Of a stretch of DNA of 64,000 nucleotides, positions 24,477-34,600 are shown piece after piece. The notes under the pieces were generated by a model that was not told the DNA's origin, ran no database searches, and saw only the letters and a program-made list of their open reading frames with translations. Position 1 is the stretch's first letter. Every line of letters begins with the position of its first letter. This DNA comes from Actinomadura rudentiformis (lineage in GTDB: Bacteria; Actinomycetota; Actinomycetes; Streptosporangiales; Streptosporangiaceae), in assembly GCF_008923185.1 (NCBI RefSeq), contig NZ_WBMT01000018.1, forward strand, positions 124,001 through 188,000, given 5' to 3'. Position numbers and translations under genes: made by a program.

Positions 24477-26309
24477 CTAACGAGCGGTCGTCGCGCTGAC
24501 GATGTCGGAGTTTCCGAACTTCGCCGGGCATTCGGCCAGCGGCCATGGCGCCGGGGTCAGCGGCTTGAGGGCTTCCAGCGACTTCTGCCGCCACACGTCC
24601 ATGGCCGGGCAGTCGGCCGCGCGCGCCACGTCGGTCCAGGCGCCGGCCCCGTAGCGGCGGGTCGCGATGGCGGAGACGTGGTAGCCGAGGAACTCCGGGT
24701 AGTTCCAGGTGACGAAGCTGGTGCCTCGCGCGTCCCCGGTGGGCCCCGCGTAGTCGGTCCTCCAGCGGGTCGGCTCACCGTGCCGCATCGCCGCCGAACG
24801 CAGGACCCCGCGGAACAACCGCGGATTCGCCGTCGTCGGGCTGAACGGCGTGGTGTAGGCGTTGTAGGTCAGGTACACGCGCGAGGCGTCGGGTGCGATG
24901 GCGAGGGCGGTGTACAGCACCCGGTCGCCCGGCAGCGAGATCCTCGCCGGTGCGGACCAGGTCCTGGCGCGGTCCCTGGAGTAGGAGAGGAGCGCCGACT
25001 CCTGGTTCTGGCCGAACCGGCCGTCGGACCAGGCGAGCACCATCTCGTTCGTGGCGCCGGCCCCGGTGGGCGCGCCGTTGGCGATGCCGACGCTGGGCCC
25101 CTGCTCGTTCGCGGTGCCCGCCGGCCCCGCCTCGGTGCAGCGGTTGCCGAGCCGGTCCACATAGAAGCAGCCGGTGTTCATCGGCATGAAGTCGACCGGC
25201 TTCGTCCACGTGGCGCCGCCGTCGAACGACTTGACGATGGTCAGCTTTCCGGACGGCTCGAACGAGGGGAACTGCCCGCTGTAGTGATTGATGAACAGAT
25301 AGACCACGCCGTGGCTGTCGGTACGGACCGTGCACGACATGCGATAGCCGTCGGCGGCCGAGTTGACCGGCGGGGCGAAACCCTGGGTCGCCCAGGTCCG
25401 CCCGCCGTCACGGGACACGCTCACCGTGGGCTCGATGGGACCGGGGCCGTTGAGCCCCTCGATCCGGAAGTCGTTCCAGCACGTGTAGACATGGCCGAAG
25501 TACCGGCTGCTGGCGGCGTTGTCGGCCCAGATCTGGCCCTGGGTCGGATTCGAGATGGCGGGGGTGCGGTCCGGCACGATGACCGGGGTCGACCAGTTCG
25601 ACTGGTCGGCGGCCCGGGCCGGCGTCGGATCGTCGATGTGCGACACCATCAGGGCCCGACGGCTGTCGATGCGACCGGGCTCGATCGGCGCATTGTTCAG
25701 TGTCGCGCCCTGCGAGGACAGGTACAGTCGCGAGCCGTTCGCCCACGAGAACTTGCCGTTGCGCAACACCGGGCCGAAGGCCACGGAGCTGCCGCCGCGC
25801 GCCGCGAAGCCTTTCTCGTAGTAGTTGGGGACCGTGTGGATCGGCCCCGGCTTGGGCGTGCACGGCTCCGCCTCGGGGTCGCATCCGGCCGCCGTCAGCC
25901 CCTGATAGGTGGGCTGGGTCCACCGGCGGCCGCTGTCGTAGGAGAAGTACACGCCGCTGAAGCCCACCCCGCGGTTGAACCCGCCGCCTTCTCCCGTGGT
26001 GCTGGCGGGAAGGCTGCACGCCGCTCCCAGGGTGGCGGCCTGCTTCGAGCACCGCTGCAGATCCACCAGGTCGTTCGCGGTCGCCGCCACGACGTTCGGG
26101 TGGACCGGGTCGACCGCCAAGGTCGGCATGTCCTGATCGTTTCGCGGGAACTGGGTGGCCGGGTCGGCCATGCCCATCCGGGCGGCGGTGGCTCCGCCCC
26201 GGTCTCCCGCCCCCGTGGCGGAGGCCGTCGGCGACCCCGCCGTCAGCGCGATCGCCATTCCGCCGGCCGCGGCCAGCGCCGCCAACATCCGTATTCTGTG
26301 CACGCTCAT
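24477..26309 (-). CDS. Secreted BNR/Asp-box beta-propeller protein (sialidase-like fold)
   Basis: This 610-aa protein has a signal peptide (MSVHRIRMLAALAAAGGMAI, cleavage near SASA-TG) and Asp-box repeats characteristic of sialidase-fold propellers: SYDSGRRW (123-130), SRDGGRTW (299-306), SFDGGATW (361-368) and a degenerate SRDRARTW. Cysteines at about 87, 98, 143 and 150 and others fit an exported protein. The Arg triad of true sialidases cannot be confirmed by eye, so the catalytic function is open. Its promoter carries the same SARP box as the biosynthetic operons, so it is expressed with the cluster. GGAAGGGAGA precedes ATG 26309. Confidence 0.75.
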   Translation of the reverse strand: MSVHRIRMLAALAAAGGMAIALTAGSPTASATGAGDRGGATAARMGMADPATQFPRNDQDMPTLAVDPVHPNVVAATANDLVDLQRCSKQAATLGAACSLPASTTGEGGGFNRGVGFSGVYFSYDSGRRWTQPTYQGLTAAGCDPEAEPCTPKPGPIHTVPNYYEKGFAARGGSSVAFGPVLRNGKFSWANGSRLYLSSQGATLNNAPIEPGRIDSRRALMVSHIDDPTPARAADQSNWSTPVIVPDRTPAISNPTQGQIWADNAASSRYFGHVYTCWNDFRIEGLNGPGPIEPTVSVSRDGGRTWATQGFAPPVNSAADGYRMSCTVRTDSHGVVYLFINHYSGQFPSFEPSGKLTIVKSFDGGATWTKPVDFMPMNTGCFYVDRLGNRCTEAGPAGTANEQGPSVGIANGAPTGAGATNEMVLAWSDGRFGQNQESALLSYSRDRARTWSAPARISLPGDRVLYTALAIAPDASRVYLTYNAYTTPFSPTTANPRLFRGVLRSAAMRHGEPTRWRTDYAGPTGDARGTSFVTWNYPEFLGYHVSAIATRRYGAGAWTDVARAADCPAMDVWRQKSLEALKPLTPAPWPLAECPAKFGNSDIVSATTAR

Positions 26310-26343
26310 TCTCCCTTCCAAATTGCGCAAGGAAATTGTGATA

Positions 26344-26375
26344 ATTGTCGCAGGAGGTGCTGACAGGAAGCTGAC
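26344..26375 (-). promoter_or_regulatory. SARP-type promoter of the secreted propeller gene
   Basis: On the minus strand GTCAGCT (26375-26369) and GTCAGCA (26364-26358) are 11 bp apart, followed after 8 bp by the -10-like GACAAT (26349-26344). A third upstream heptamer is weak. Confidence 0.7.
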
Positions 26376-26419
26376 GCGAGCGGCTGTGGAATGCGTACGG
26401 CCCGGCGGTCCGGTGACGC

Positions 26420-27721
26420 TTATACGGCGCTCTCGCCCGGCGATCTCGCGAATTCGGTAGGCAGATCTCTGCTGCGCTTGATCGGGCCGATGAATATCCA
26501 GATGTCGGTGATGACATTCGCGCCGGCGAGGATGAACAGCGCTGTCCGGACGTCCAGGACGCTGCCCAGCACACCGCCGAGAAGACTGCCGATGGGCCAG
26601 ATGCCGAAGAAGGTGAACCGCATGGTCATGGCGGCCCGGGCGCGCATTTCAGACGGGCAGTAGGCCTGCCGGAAAGCACCGCCCGTCACGTTTCTGACGA
26701 CGATCCCCGTGGCCCACACCAGGGTCCCGGCGAGCGCCACCACCAGCAGCGGGCCGTGGCCGGCAAGCGGGAACAGCAGCAGGAAGCAGTCGGTCACCGG
26801 AGCCGTGAGCAGGGTCCTGGCGGTCCCCAGGCGGCCGGTGACCTTGGGCGCGAGGAAGGCGCCGAGGATTCCGCCGACACTGATCGTGATCGTGGTGGCG
26901 CCGACCGCCCAGGGGCTGAGCCCGGCGTCCCGGACCAGGAACACCACGACCAGTGCCTGGATCCCGGCCATGAGCAGGTTCGTGGAGGTGCTGCTCGCGG
27001 TGATGATCCTCAGATAGGGATCCCGCGCCACGAACCGGATCGCCGCCCCGATGTCGGCGCGGAATGTGGCCGGCGTCCGCTCCGTCCGGTCACCCGGGCC
27101 TCCGGACGGTTCTCGCGCGCGGATCGACCACAGGCAGACGGCGCTGACCACGAAGCTGAACGCATCGACGACCAGCCCGAGAACGGCCGAGAAGAGCTGG
27201 ATGATCAGACCGCCGAGGCCGGGACCGGCGATGTTGGCCGCCTGCTCGCTGCCCATCAGGCGCGAGTTCGCGCCCATGAGCTCGTCCTTGCCGACCAGGA
27301 ACGGCAGGTAGGCGTTGTACGCCGCGGTGAACAGGACGGTCGCGCACCCGGTCGCGAACGCGACCACCAGGAGGTACCCCATGGTCAGGGCGCCGAGCCA
27401 GGCCAGCACCGGGACGCTCACGATCAGGAGCGCCGAGGCGATCTCACAGCCGATCATCAGCGGCCGCCTGCTGCGGCGGTCCGCCCAGACCCCCGCCTGC
27501 AACCCGACCAGCAGCCACGGCAGCCAGATCATGGCGTTCAGCACACCCATCATCAGGGTGCTCGCGCCCAGCGTCTGCAGCGCGACCAGCGGCAGCGCGA
27601 AGGTCGTCACGGCGGTGCCCGTCTTGCTGACGGTCTCCGCCGCCCACAACAACCGGAAGTCCCGCCCCCGCAGCGCGCCGCCACCGGTGGCGGCCTCGGC
27701 GGGGGCGGTGCCCGTGGCCAT
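26420..27721 (-). CDS. MFS exporter at the end of the NRPS operon
   Basis: This 433-aa protein has about twelve hydrophobic segments and an MFS_3/EntS-like pattern: FRLLWAAETVSKTGTAVTTFALP at the start, a loop-2/3 motif GVWADRRSRRPLMIG, and the middle loop EPSGGPGDRTERTPATFRAD. Such proteins export peptides and macrolides, so it is probably the product's efflux pump and self-resistance determinant. Its ATG overlaps the NRPS stop (TGATG), so expression is tied to the assembly line. Confidence 0.85.
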   Translation of the reverse strand: MATGTAPAEAATGGGALRGRDFRLLWAAETVSKTGTAVTTFALPLVALQTLGASTLMMGVLNAMIWLPWLLVGLQAGVWADRRSRRPLMIGCEIASALLIVSVPVLAWLGALTMGYLLVVAFATGCATVLFTAAYNAYLPFLVGKDELMGANSRLMGSEQAANIAGPGLGGLIIQLFSAVLGLVVDAFSFVVSAVCLWSIRAREPSGGPGDRTERTPATFRADIGAAIRFVARDPYLRIITASSTSTNLLMAGIQALVVVFLVRDAGLSPWAVGATTITISVGGILGAFLAPKVTGRLGTARTLLTAPVTDCFLLLFPLAGHGPLLVVALAGTLVWATGIVVRNVTGGAFRQAYCPSEMRARAAMTMRFTFFGIWPIGSLLGGVLGSVLDVRTALFILAGANVITDIWIFIGPIKRSRDLPTEFARSPGESAV

Positions 27722-30700
27722 CAGGCCACCATCCTGGCCGTGAGCAGCGCTCCGATCTCCGCCACCGGCCCCGGTTTCATCATCTCGAAGTGCTCGCAGC
27801 CGATGACGCGATGGTCGATGGTCCCGTTGACGTACGGCCGCCACAGCTGCGTCGCGTCAGTGTCGCCGAGGGGGGTGCCCGAGGCCTTGAGGAAGACCAG
27901 ATCCCCGTGGAAGACCTCGTGCTCGTCGCCCTGGGCTATCCGGATGAGGTTCCCCGCCGCGTGCGGGAGCTCGGCCAGGATCTCCTCCCGAAGCCCGAAG
28001 CCCCTGGCGACCGCCTGCCTCATCCGCTGCCGCGATCGCGGATCGTCCATGGTCTCGACGTCCAGGCCGAGATCCTGGGCCATGGTCATCAGGATCGCCA
28101 CCTCGACCTCGCCGCGCATGGCCGCGGGATCCATGTCCAGTAGCCAGGGATTGGTGGGGTAGGAGTCCAGGAGAGCCAGGAACTCCACCCGCTCGCCCTC
28201 GCGCTGGAGCCGGCCGGCGACGGCGTGCGCGATCGTCCCGCCCAGCGACCAGCCGAGGAGCCGGTACGGACCCGCCGGCTGGATCTCACGGATCCGGGCG
28301 GCGTAGCTCGAGGTGAGCTCCTCGAGGTCCCGAGGCCGAGCCGACTCACCGGACATCTCCAGCTGAAGGCCATAGATGGGGAGGTCGGCGGGCAGGTGCC
28401 GCTGCAGCCCGGAGTAACACCAGGCCACACCCGAGACCGGATGCACGCAGAACAGGGGAGGTTGCTCGCCGGACGTCCGGATCGGCACCACCGGGTCGAT
28501 CCGGGCCTGCGCGGCGGGGTCCGCCGCGAGGGACTCGATGACCCCGGCCACGGTGGGCGCCTGGAGGAACAGCCGCACCGACAGGTCCGTTCCCAGCGCC
28601 GCCCGGATCCGGCTCACCAGCCGGGTGGCCAGGAGCGAATGCCCCCCGAGCGCGAAGAAGTTGTCGTCGACGCCCACCGCGTCCAGGTCGAGCACCTCGG
28701 CGAACAGGCAGCACAGTGCCTCCTCGCGGGCGGTACGGGCGGCGTGGTCGCCGGAGCCCGGTGCGGAGTAGTCGGGGTCGGGGAGGGCCCGGCGGTCGAG
28801 TTTGCCGTGGGGGGTCAGCGGCAGGGCGTCGAGGGTCACGAACGCCGAGGGGACCATGTACTCGGGAAGCCTGGCCATGGCGTGGCGACGCACTTCGCCG
28901 GTGCCAGTGCCGCTGCCGGCGTCGGCGGAGCCGTCGGCGGGCACCAGGTAGGCCACCAGCCTCTCCTCCCTGGCCACCACCGCGGCCTGGGCGACCAGCG
29001 GGCTTTCGGCCAGGACGGTGGCGATCTCGCGGGGCTCGATCCGGAACCCGCGTATCTTCACCTGGTCGTCGGCCCGGCCGAGGTATTCCAGGACGCCGTC
29101 GTGGGTCCAGCGCGCCAGGTCGCCGGTGCGGTACATCCGTTCGCCGGGAGCGCCGAACGTGTCGGCCACGAACCGTTCGGCGGTCAGCCCGGGACGACCC
29201 CAGTACCCCCGGGACACCTGCGCGCCCGCCAGGTACAGGGCGCCCGGCACCCCGGCCGGAACGGGCCGCAGCCACTCGTCCAGCACGTACACCCGGGTGC
29301 CCGGCAGCGGGCGGCCGATCACCGGCCGGTCACCGCTCACCCGGGCGGCCACCGAGTCCACCGTGCCCTCGGTCAGGCCGTAGAAGTTCCAGCCCGCCAC
29401 GCCCTCAGCCTGGCCGACCCGCTCCCACAGCCCGGCCCCCGCCGCCTCGGCGCCCAGGATCAGCACCGCCGGCCCGCCCTGCTCCAGCAGCCCCTCTGTG
29501 ATGAGCTGCTCGGCATAGGAGGGGGTGACCTCCAGTACGTCCACCCCGTGCTCGCGCACATATCCGACCAGCGCGCGGGGGTCGCGGCGGACGTCGTCGT
29601 CCAGCACGTGCAGCTCATGACCGGCCAGCAGCCACACCACCATGACCCACACGGCGTCGAACGACAGCGCGGTCACCAGGCCCGCCCGTAGCCGCCGCCC
29701 GGCCTCCCGTTCGGCCGGCTCGATCACCTCGCCGCGCAGGGACGCGTACAGGTTCGCCAGGCCCTCGTGGGTGGCGACCACGCCCTTGGGGCGGCCCGTC
29801 GACCCGGAGGTGTAGGTCAGGTGTGCCGGGTCCGACGGCGACAATGTCCTCCGGCGCTCGGCCGGGTCGACCGGGCCGTCCGCCAGCCCCGCCAGCTCGG
29901 CCTCCGCCGACGCCGAACCCAGCGGCAGTACCGGGACACCGGGACCCGCCGCCTCCGCCGCGAGCCCGGCCGTCGTGATCACCGCGCGCGGTGCCACGTC
30001 CGCCAGCATGAACCGCACCCGGTCCGCCGGATAGGACAGGTCCACCGGCACGTACATCGCCCCGGCGGCCAGCACCCCCAGCATCGCCGCCATCGAGTCC
30101 GCCGACCGCGGCAACGCCACCACCACCGGGTCCCCGGGGCCGGCGCCCGCCGCGATCAACCATCGGGCCAGCCGGTTCACCCGTCGGGCCAGCTCGCCGA
30201 ACGACATCTCGGCGTCCCCGCACACCACGGCGGTCAGCCCCGGCTCTACCGCCGCCGCCCGTGCCGCGAAAAGCTCCGGGATCAGGTCGGGTCCGGCCGC
30301 CGCGGGCGCGCCTTGCCCTAGCTCCAGCAGCGTCCGCCGCTCTTCGGCGGTCAGCGTCTCCATCCGGCTCACCGCGACGTCCGGCGCCGCAACGGCGGCC
30401 TCCAGGATCCGCACCAGGCCTCCTACCAGCGCCTCGGCGGTCTCCCGATCGAACAGATCGAGGGCGTAGGTGACGTCGACGCCCATCCCGGCCGGCCCGC
30501 CATCGAGGCCGGAGTGCAGCGTAAGCGTGAAGAGGAGGTCGACCTTGGCGGTCGGTGTGCGCACCGGCTCCATCTCCGCGGACAGCCCCGGCAGCAGGTC
30601 CGTGGGCGGCGGCATGACCAGGACGTTCAGCATCACCTGGAAGAGGGGGTTGCGGGCCGGTGACCGCTCCGGGTTGAGGTGTTCGACCACCATCTCGAAC

Positions 30701-31683
30701 GGCGCGTCCTGGTTGTCCATCACCGTCAGGGCCGTCTCGCGCACCCTGGCCAGCAGCTCGATGAAGGTGGGATCCCCGGACAGGTCCGTGCGCATGACCA
30801 CCGTGTTGATGAAGAGCCCGACGAGATCGTGCAGCGCCTTGTCGGTGCGTCCGGCCAGCGGTGACCCGACCGGGATGTCCTTACCGGCGCCCCATCTGCT
30901 CAGCAACACGGCCAGCGCGGCGTGCAGCAGCATGAACACCGTCGCCCCGTTCGCCTGCGCCAGGTCGGCGAGACGGGCGTGCAGGGCCGCGTCCACCCTC
31001 AGCGAGACGGTGTCGCCGCTATTTCCGGCGAACGCGGGACGCGGCCGGTCGGTGGGCAGCGGCAGGCACTCCGGCGCGTCCTCCAGTTCCTTCGCCCAGA
31101 AGGCCAGCTGGCCCGCCAGGACGCTGCGGGGGTCATCGGCCTCCCCGAGCAGCTCGGACTGCCACAACGTGTAGTCCAGGTAGCGGACGGGGAGCGGCTC
31201 CCAGTCTGGCTCCCGCCCCTCGCATCGTGCCTGGTAGGCGAGTCCGAGGTCGCGCAGCAGCGGAGCCGTCGACCAGCCGTCCCCGGCGACGTGGTGCATC
31301 GTGATCATCAGTACGTGCTCGTCCGGGCCGACGACGAACAACGTCGCGCGCAGCGGCGGGCGCGGGGCGGCCAGATCGAAGACATGGCTCGCGGCCTCGT
31401 GCACCGCCGCCGGCAGGTCATCGGGATCGGGCTCGACGATCTCCAGCTCCAGGCGTGCCCGCTCCACCTCCAGGACCTGCTGGTACGGCTCTCCCTTGAC
31501 GTCCGGGAACACCGTCCGCAAAGGCTCATGCCTGCGTACGACGTCGTTCAGCGCGGCGGCGAGCGCCTGGCGGTCGAGCGGCCCCCGCAGCCGCAGCGCT
31601 CCCGGGATGTTGTAGGTCGCGCTGGGACCCTCCAGCTTGTTCAGGTACCAGAGCCGTCGCTGCGCGAACGACAACGGGATCAT
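27721..31683 (-). CDS. NRPS terminal module: C-A-PCP-TE
   Basis: This 1320-aa synthetase contains a condensation domain (about 1-430; HHVAGDG active site), an adenylation domain (about 455-950; YTSGSTGRPKG, ALYLAG, YRTGDLARW, GKLDRR), a PCP (NFFALGGHSLL, Ser carrying phosphopantetheine) and a C-terminal thioesterase (GWSLGG nucleophile, late His in IGCEHFEMM). It adds the last residue and releases the product. The eye-aligned A-domain pocket reads D-A-W-E-I-G-F-V-D-K, with an acidic residue at the 278 position, and I do not recognise a standard substrate. The core A5 motif reads FYGLTEGT instead of YGPTE. It is 9 nt downstream of the previous NRPS gene. Confidence 0.9.
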   Translation of the reverse strand: MIPLSFAQRRLWYLNKLEGPSATYNIPGALRLRGPLDRQALAAALNDVVRRHEPLRTVFPDVKGEPYQQVLEVERARLELEIVEPDPDDLPAAVHEAASHVFDLAAPRPPLRATLFVVGPDEHVLMITMHHVAGDGWSTAPLLRDLGLAYQARCEGREPDWEPLPVRYLDYTLWQSELLGEADDPRSVLAGQLAFWAKELEDAPECLPLPTDRPRPAFAGNSGDTVSLRVDAALHARLADLAQANGATVFMLLHAALAVLLSRWGAGKDIPVGSPLAGRTDKALHDLVGLFINTVVMRTDLSGDPTFIELLARVRETALTVMDNQDAPFEMVVEHLNPERSPARNPLFQVMLNVLVMPPPTDLLPGLSAEMEPVRTPTAKVDLLFTLTLHSGLDGGPAGMGVDVTYALDLFDRETAEALVGGLVRILEAAVAAPDVAVSRMETLTAEERRTLLELGQGAPAAAGPDLIPELFAARAAAVEPGLTAVVCGDAEMSFGELARRVNRLARWLIAAGAGPGDPVVVALPRSADSMAAMLGVLAAGAMYVPVDLSYPADRVRFMLADVAPRAVITTAGLAAEAAGPGVPVLPLGSASAEAELAGLADGPVDPAERRRTLSPSDPAHLTYTSGSTGRPKGVVATHEGLANLYASLRGEVIEPAEREAGRRLRAGLVTALSFDAVWVMVVWLLAGHELHVLDDDVRRDPRALVGYVREHGVDVLEVTPSYAEQLITEGLLEQGGPAVLILGAEAAGAGLWERVGQAEGVAGWNFYGLTEGTVDSVAARVSGDRPVIGRPLPGTRVYVLDEWLRPVPAGVPGALYLAGAQVSRGYWGRPGLTAERFVADTFGAPGERMYRTGDLARWTHDGVLEYLGRADDQVKIRGFRIEPREIATVLAESPLVAQAAVVAREERLVAYLVPADGSADAGSGTGTGEVRRHAMARLPEYMVPSAFVTLDALPLTPHGKLDRRALPDPDYSAPGSGDHAARTAREEALCCLFAEVLDLDAVGVDDNFFALGGHSLLATRLVSRIRAALGTDLSVRLFLQAPTVAGVIESLAADPAAQARIDPVVPIRTSGEQPPLFCVHPVSGVAWCYSGLQRHLPADLPIYGLQLEMSGESARPRDLEELTSSYAARIREIQPAGPYRLLGWSLGGTIAHAVAGRLQREGERVEFLALLDSYPTNPWLLDMDPAAMRGEVEVAILMTMAQDLGLDVETMDDPRSRQRMRQAVARGFGLREEILAELPHAAGNLIRIAQGDEHEVFHGDLVFLKASGTPLGDTDATQLWRPYVNGTIDHRVIGCEHFEMMKPGPVAEIGALLTARMVA

Positions 31684-31692
31684 CGTCTCTCC

Positions 31693-34600
31693 TCAGGTCA
31701 TCGCCGGGTCGGTCATCGGGCGCAGCGCGGGCCGCGCGGGCCTGGCGGCGGCGAGCTCGGCGCTGAGCCCGGCCACGGTCGGCGCCTGGAACACCGCCCG
31801 GACCGAGAGCTCGGCGCCGAGGTCGCTCCGGATCTGGTTGACCAGCTTGGTGACCAGCAACGAGTGACCGCCGAGCGCGAAGAAGTCGTCGTCGATCCCG
31901 ATCGGCTCGCGGCCGAGCAGCTCGGCGAACAGGCCGCACAACACCTCCTCCTGGTGGTCGCGCGGGCCCCGGCCGGTGGGGACGTGCGATGTGGCCGGGT
32001 CGGGGAGGGCGTCGCGGTCGAGCTTGCCGTTGGGCGTGAGCGGCAGAGCGTCGAGCGGCACGAACGCCGACGGGACCATGTAGTCGGGCAGCTCGGCCAT
32101 CGCGTGCCGGCGCACCTCACCGGTGTCGGCGGTGCCGTCGGTGAGGACCAGGTAGGCCACCAGGGCGCCGTCGCGTACGGCCACCGCCGCCGTCCTGACC
32201 AGCGGGCTCTCGGCCAGGACCGCGGCGATCTCACCCGGCTCGATCCGGAACCCGCGCACCTTGACCTGGTCGTCGGCCCGGCCGAGGAACTCCAGCACGC
32301 CGCCGCGGGTCCAGCGGGCGAGGTCGCCGGTGCGGTTCATCCGTTCACCGGGAGCGCCGAACGGGTCGGCGACGAACCGTCCGGCGGTCAGGTCCGGGCG
32401 GTGCCAGTAGCCGCGCGTCACCTGTGCACCGGCCACGTACAGCGCGCCGGGGACGCCGAGAGGGACCGGGCGGAGCCACTCGTCCAGCACGTACACCCGG
32501 GTGCCGGGCAGCGGGCGTCCGAGGATCGGCCGGTCGCCGCGGATCCGGGCGATCACCGAGTCGACGGTGCATTCGGTGGGGCCGTAGATGTTCCAGGCCG
32601 TGAGGCCCTCGGTCCGGGCCACCCGTTCCCAGAGCCCGGCTCCCACCGCTTCACCGCCCAGGATCAGCACCGATGGCTGGTTCCGCTCGTCGAGGAGGCC
32701 CTCCTCGGTGAGTTGCTCGGCGAACGAGGGGGTCACGTCGACCACATCGATCTCGCGGCGGCGGACGTAGTCGATGAGCGCGCGTGCGTCGCGGCGGACG
32801 TCGTCGTCCAGTACGTGCAGTTCGTGACCCGCCAGCAGGCACAGGACCATGTCCCAGGAAGCGTCGAACGACAGCGCGCTCACCAGGGTCGCCTTGAACC
32901 GCGGTCCGGCCTGCCGGGCCGCGGGCTCGAATATCTCGCCGTTCAGGAACGCGTAGAGGTTCGCCAGATTCCGGTGAGTGGCGACCACGCCCTTGGGGCG
33001 GCCCGTCGAGCCGGAGGTGTAGATCATGTACGCCGGGTCCGACGGCGCCGGCCGGGCGCGGCGCTCGGCCGTGCCGACCGGGCCGTCCGGCCATCCCGCC
33101 GGCTCGGCTTCCGCGTCGGCCGAGCCGAGTGTCAGCTGCCGGACACCGGGGTCGGCCCGTTCCGCGAGCCCGGCCGTGGTGATCACCAGCATCGGCGCCG
33201 CGTCGGCCATCATGGCCCGCACCCGTTCCGGGGGAGAGGACGCGTCCACCGGCACGTACATCGCTCCGGCCGTCAGCACGGCCAGCAGCGCGACCACGGA
33301 GTCCGCCGATCGCGGCAACAGCACCGCCACCGGATCCCCGGGCCCGGCACCCGCCGCGACGAGCCGTCGAGCCAGCCGGTTCACCTGTCGGGCCAGCTCA
33401 CCGAACGAGAGCTCGACGTCCCCGCACACCAGCGCGGTCGCCTCCGGCTCCGCCGCCGCTCGCGCGGCGAACAGCTCCGGCACCAGGTCGGATCCGGCCG
33501 TCGCCGGTTCGCCCTGCCCCAGGTCCAGCAGCGCCCGCCGTTCGTCGACCGTCAGCAGGTCCAGCCGGCCGACCGGGACGTCCGGAGCCGCCACGACCGC
33601 CGCCAGCACCTGTAGCAGCCCTCCGGCCAGCGCTTCGGCGCTCTCCTTGTCGAACAGGTCGAGCGCGTACTCAAGGTCGCCGGTCAGCCCGGCGGGCAGG
33701 CCGCCGGGGCCGTGCTCCTCGGTCAGCGTGAAGGAGAGGTCGACCTTGGCGGTCGGAGTGAGCACCGCCTCCATCTCCGCCTTCAGCCCGGGGATCACCT
33801 CAGCGTCGCGCGGCGCGTTCTGCAGCGTCAGCATGACCTGGAAGAGGGGGTTGCGGGCCGGTGACCGCTCGGGGTTGAGGTGTTCGACCACCATCTCGAA
33901 CGGCGCGTCCTGGTTCTCCAGGGCCGCCAGCACCCGCTCGCGCACCCGGCCCAGCACGTCCGCGAAGGTCGGGTCGCCGGAGAGATCCGTGCGTACGACC
34001 ACCGTGTTGATGAAGAATCCGACCAGATCGTTTAGAGCCTCGTCGGTGCGCCCGGCCAGCGGTGACCCGACCGGGATGTCCTGGCCGGCGCCCCACCTGC
34101 TCAGCAGCACGGCCAGCGCGGCGTGCAGCACCATGAACATCGTCGCCTCGTTCGCCCGCGCCAGGCCGTCGAGACGAGCGTGCAGGTCCGCGTCCACCCT
34201 CAGGGAGACGGTGTCGCCGCGGTACGTGGCGGCCGGGGGCCTGGGCCGGTCGGTGGGCAGGGCGAGGCACTCGGGCGCGCCTTCCAGTTCCCCGGTCCAG
34301 AACGCGAGCTGTTCGGCGAGCACGCTGCCGGGATCGTCGGCCCGGCCGAGGAACTCCGCCTGCCACAACGCGTAGTCCACGTAGTCGACGGGGAGCGGCT
34401 CCCAGTCCGGCTCCCGCCCCCCGGTTCGCGCCTGGTAGGCGCGCCCGACGTCGCGCAGCAGCGGAGCCGTCGACCAGCCGTCCCCGGCGATGTGATGGGC
34501 CACGAGCATCAGCACATGCTCGTCCGGGCCGGCGACGAGCAGCGTCGCGCGGAACGGCGGCCGGTCGGCGCCGAGGTCGAAGACGTGGTTCGCCGCCCGG

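Noticed and set aside
24678..26363. Plus-strand 561-codon frame over the secreted propeller gene
   Set aside because: The minus-strand product has a signal peptide and Asp boxes, whereas the plus frame has neither a start site nor similarity.
30922..33615. Plus-strand open frame of 897 codons over the NRPS genes
   Set aside because: It is antisense to well-conserved NRPS domains, has no recognisable motif and has the skewed Arg/Gly/Pro/His composition of a high-GC shadow frame.
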